From positions 1 through 14,348 of the forward strand of contig VGDJ01000018.1 in the NCBI GenBank assembly GCA_016869775.1: a stretch of DNA of 14,348 nt. Direction: 5' to 3'. The stretch comes from Alphaproteobacteria bacterium (GTDB lineage: Bacteria > Pseudomonadota > Alphaproteobacteria > Rickettsiales > UBA1997). Of this stretch, positions 13,859-14,348 are shown piece after piece; within the stretch, counting starts at the first letter, position 1, and each line of letters begins with the position of its first letter. Below the pieces are notes generated by a model that was given only the letters and a program-made list of their open reading frames with translations, made no database searches and was not told where the DNA came from. A program made the position numbers and the translations under genes.

Positions 13859-14348
13859 ATGCAGGCGATAGTACTTCATAAAATTGGTGTTCCGGAATCT
13901 TTAAAAATTGAAGAAGTTGCCGATCCAAAACCCAAAAAAGACGAAGTTATTATCAAGCATAGTGCGGTCGGGATTAATTTTTTTGACCATGCTTATCGAA
14001 TCGGTCAATATAAATTACCAAAATTGCCAGCAATTCTAGGAAATGAGGGTTGTGGGATAATTTCAGAAATCGGCGCTGAGGTCAAAGATTTCAAGGTGGG
14101 CGATAGGGTTGCTTATGTTAATGCGGGGATTGGTTCTTATGCCGAAAAAAAAGCTGTTAATACTCAAAATGCAGTTTTAGTGCCAGACTATATATCGAAT
14201 GAACAAGTTGCTTCGAGTTTTTTAAAAGGCCTCATGGCTCATACCCTTATTCATCGTGTTTTTGTTGCTTCGTTAGTTAAGCGAATATTGATTCATTCTG
14301 CTACGAGTGGAGTTGGCCATTTGTTGTGTCAATGGGCAAAATATCTTA
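13859..14348 (+). CDS. qor: NADPH:quinone oxidoreductase, zeta-crystallin-like MDR family (3' end outside the window)
   Basis: Medium-chain dehydrogenase/reductase that reduces quinones with NADPH, without zinc. Only the first 163 residues are present; the reading frame is open to the window edge. Visible parts are MQAIVLHKIGVPE (1-13), the GroES-like domain with GINFFDHAYRIGQY and GNEGCGIISEIGAEVKDFKVGDRVAY, GSYAEKKAV, and the family segment FLKGLMAHTLIH (MLKGMTAQYL in bacterial QOR). The start of the nucleotide-binding fold follows (ILIHSATSGVGHLLCQWAK), with the cofactor loop reading TSGVG where AAGGVG is usual. No structural or catalytic zinc cysteines are seen, as expected for the quinone reductase branch. 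Same strand as argF, 126 bases on; co-transcription is possible but unproven. The ATG start fits the family N-terminus. Confidence 0.9.
   Translation, partial: MQAIVLHKIGVPESLKIEEVADPKPKKDEVIIKHSAVGINFFDHAYRIGQYKLPKLPAILGNEGCGIISEIGAEVKDFKVGDRVAYVNAGIGSYAEKKAVNTQNAVLVPDYISNEQVASSFLKGLMAHTLIHRVFVASLVKRILIHSATSGVGHLLCQWAKYL

Overview
This is a visibly A+T-rich bacterial window carrying ordinary housekeeping genes plus one large protein I do not recognise. The housekeeping proteins point to an alphaproteobacterium, most likely a host-associated Rickettsiales-type lineage. The grounds are the MurG motifs (HEQNSHLGK, RAGASS, SADNHQQ), the HCLPVYRGNE motif of ornithine carbamoyltransferase, the VGRDGW G5-like segment of TypA, the Asn/Lys-rich protein composition and the lack of Shine-Dalgarno sequences. 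The lineage is an inference from motif recall; no tree or search was possible.

Layout, left to right. Positions 125-2365 (+) encode an unrecognised 746-residue protein. It converges on rlmN (2517-3611, -), a 23S rRNA/tRNA adenine methyltransferase. A divergent gap with a clear inverted repeat separates rlmN from a 58-residue ribbon-helix-helix protein (3715-3891, +) that has no toxin partner. This gene converges on an AzoR-like flavoprotein (3922-4557, -). Next on the minus strand are typA/bipA (4687-6543) and a four-gene cluster transcribed in the order murG (11522-12688), rodZ-like (10998-11522), an AsmA-family protein (7545-10997) and panB (6754-7542). The junctions in that cluster are a 1-nt overlap, a direct abutment and a 2-nt gap, so it is almost certainly one translationally coupled operon. 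Divergent from murG is argF (12788-13732, +), followed by a quinone oxidoreductase gene that runs off the right edge (13859-14348, +).

How the genes fit together. murG makes lipid II, RodZ-like proteins link the cytoskeleton to wall synthesis, and AsmA-family proteins work in envelope lipid homeostasis, so the operon is envelope-centred with one CoA-precursor gene (panB) at its end. typA has the best promoter in the window, inside the panB-typA gap. That promoter implies a leader of about 150 nt containing two pairs of overlapping, mutually exclusive inverted repeats. argF and panB each stand without their usual pathway partners here.

I see no tRNA, rRNA, CRISPR, insertion sequence or phage gene. 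No gene-free stretch exceeds about 210 bases. The best candidates for something undescribed are the 746-residue protein, the solitary ribbon-helix-helix gene with its putative operator, and the typA leader.
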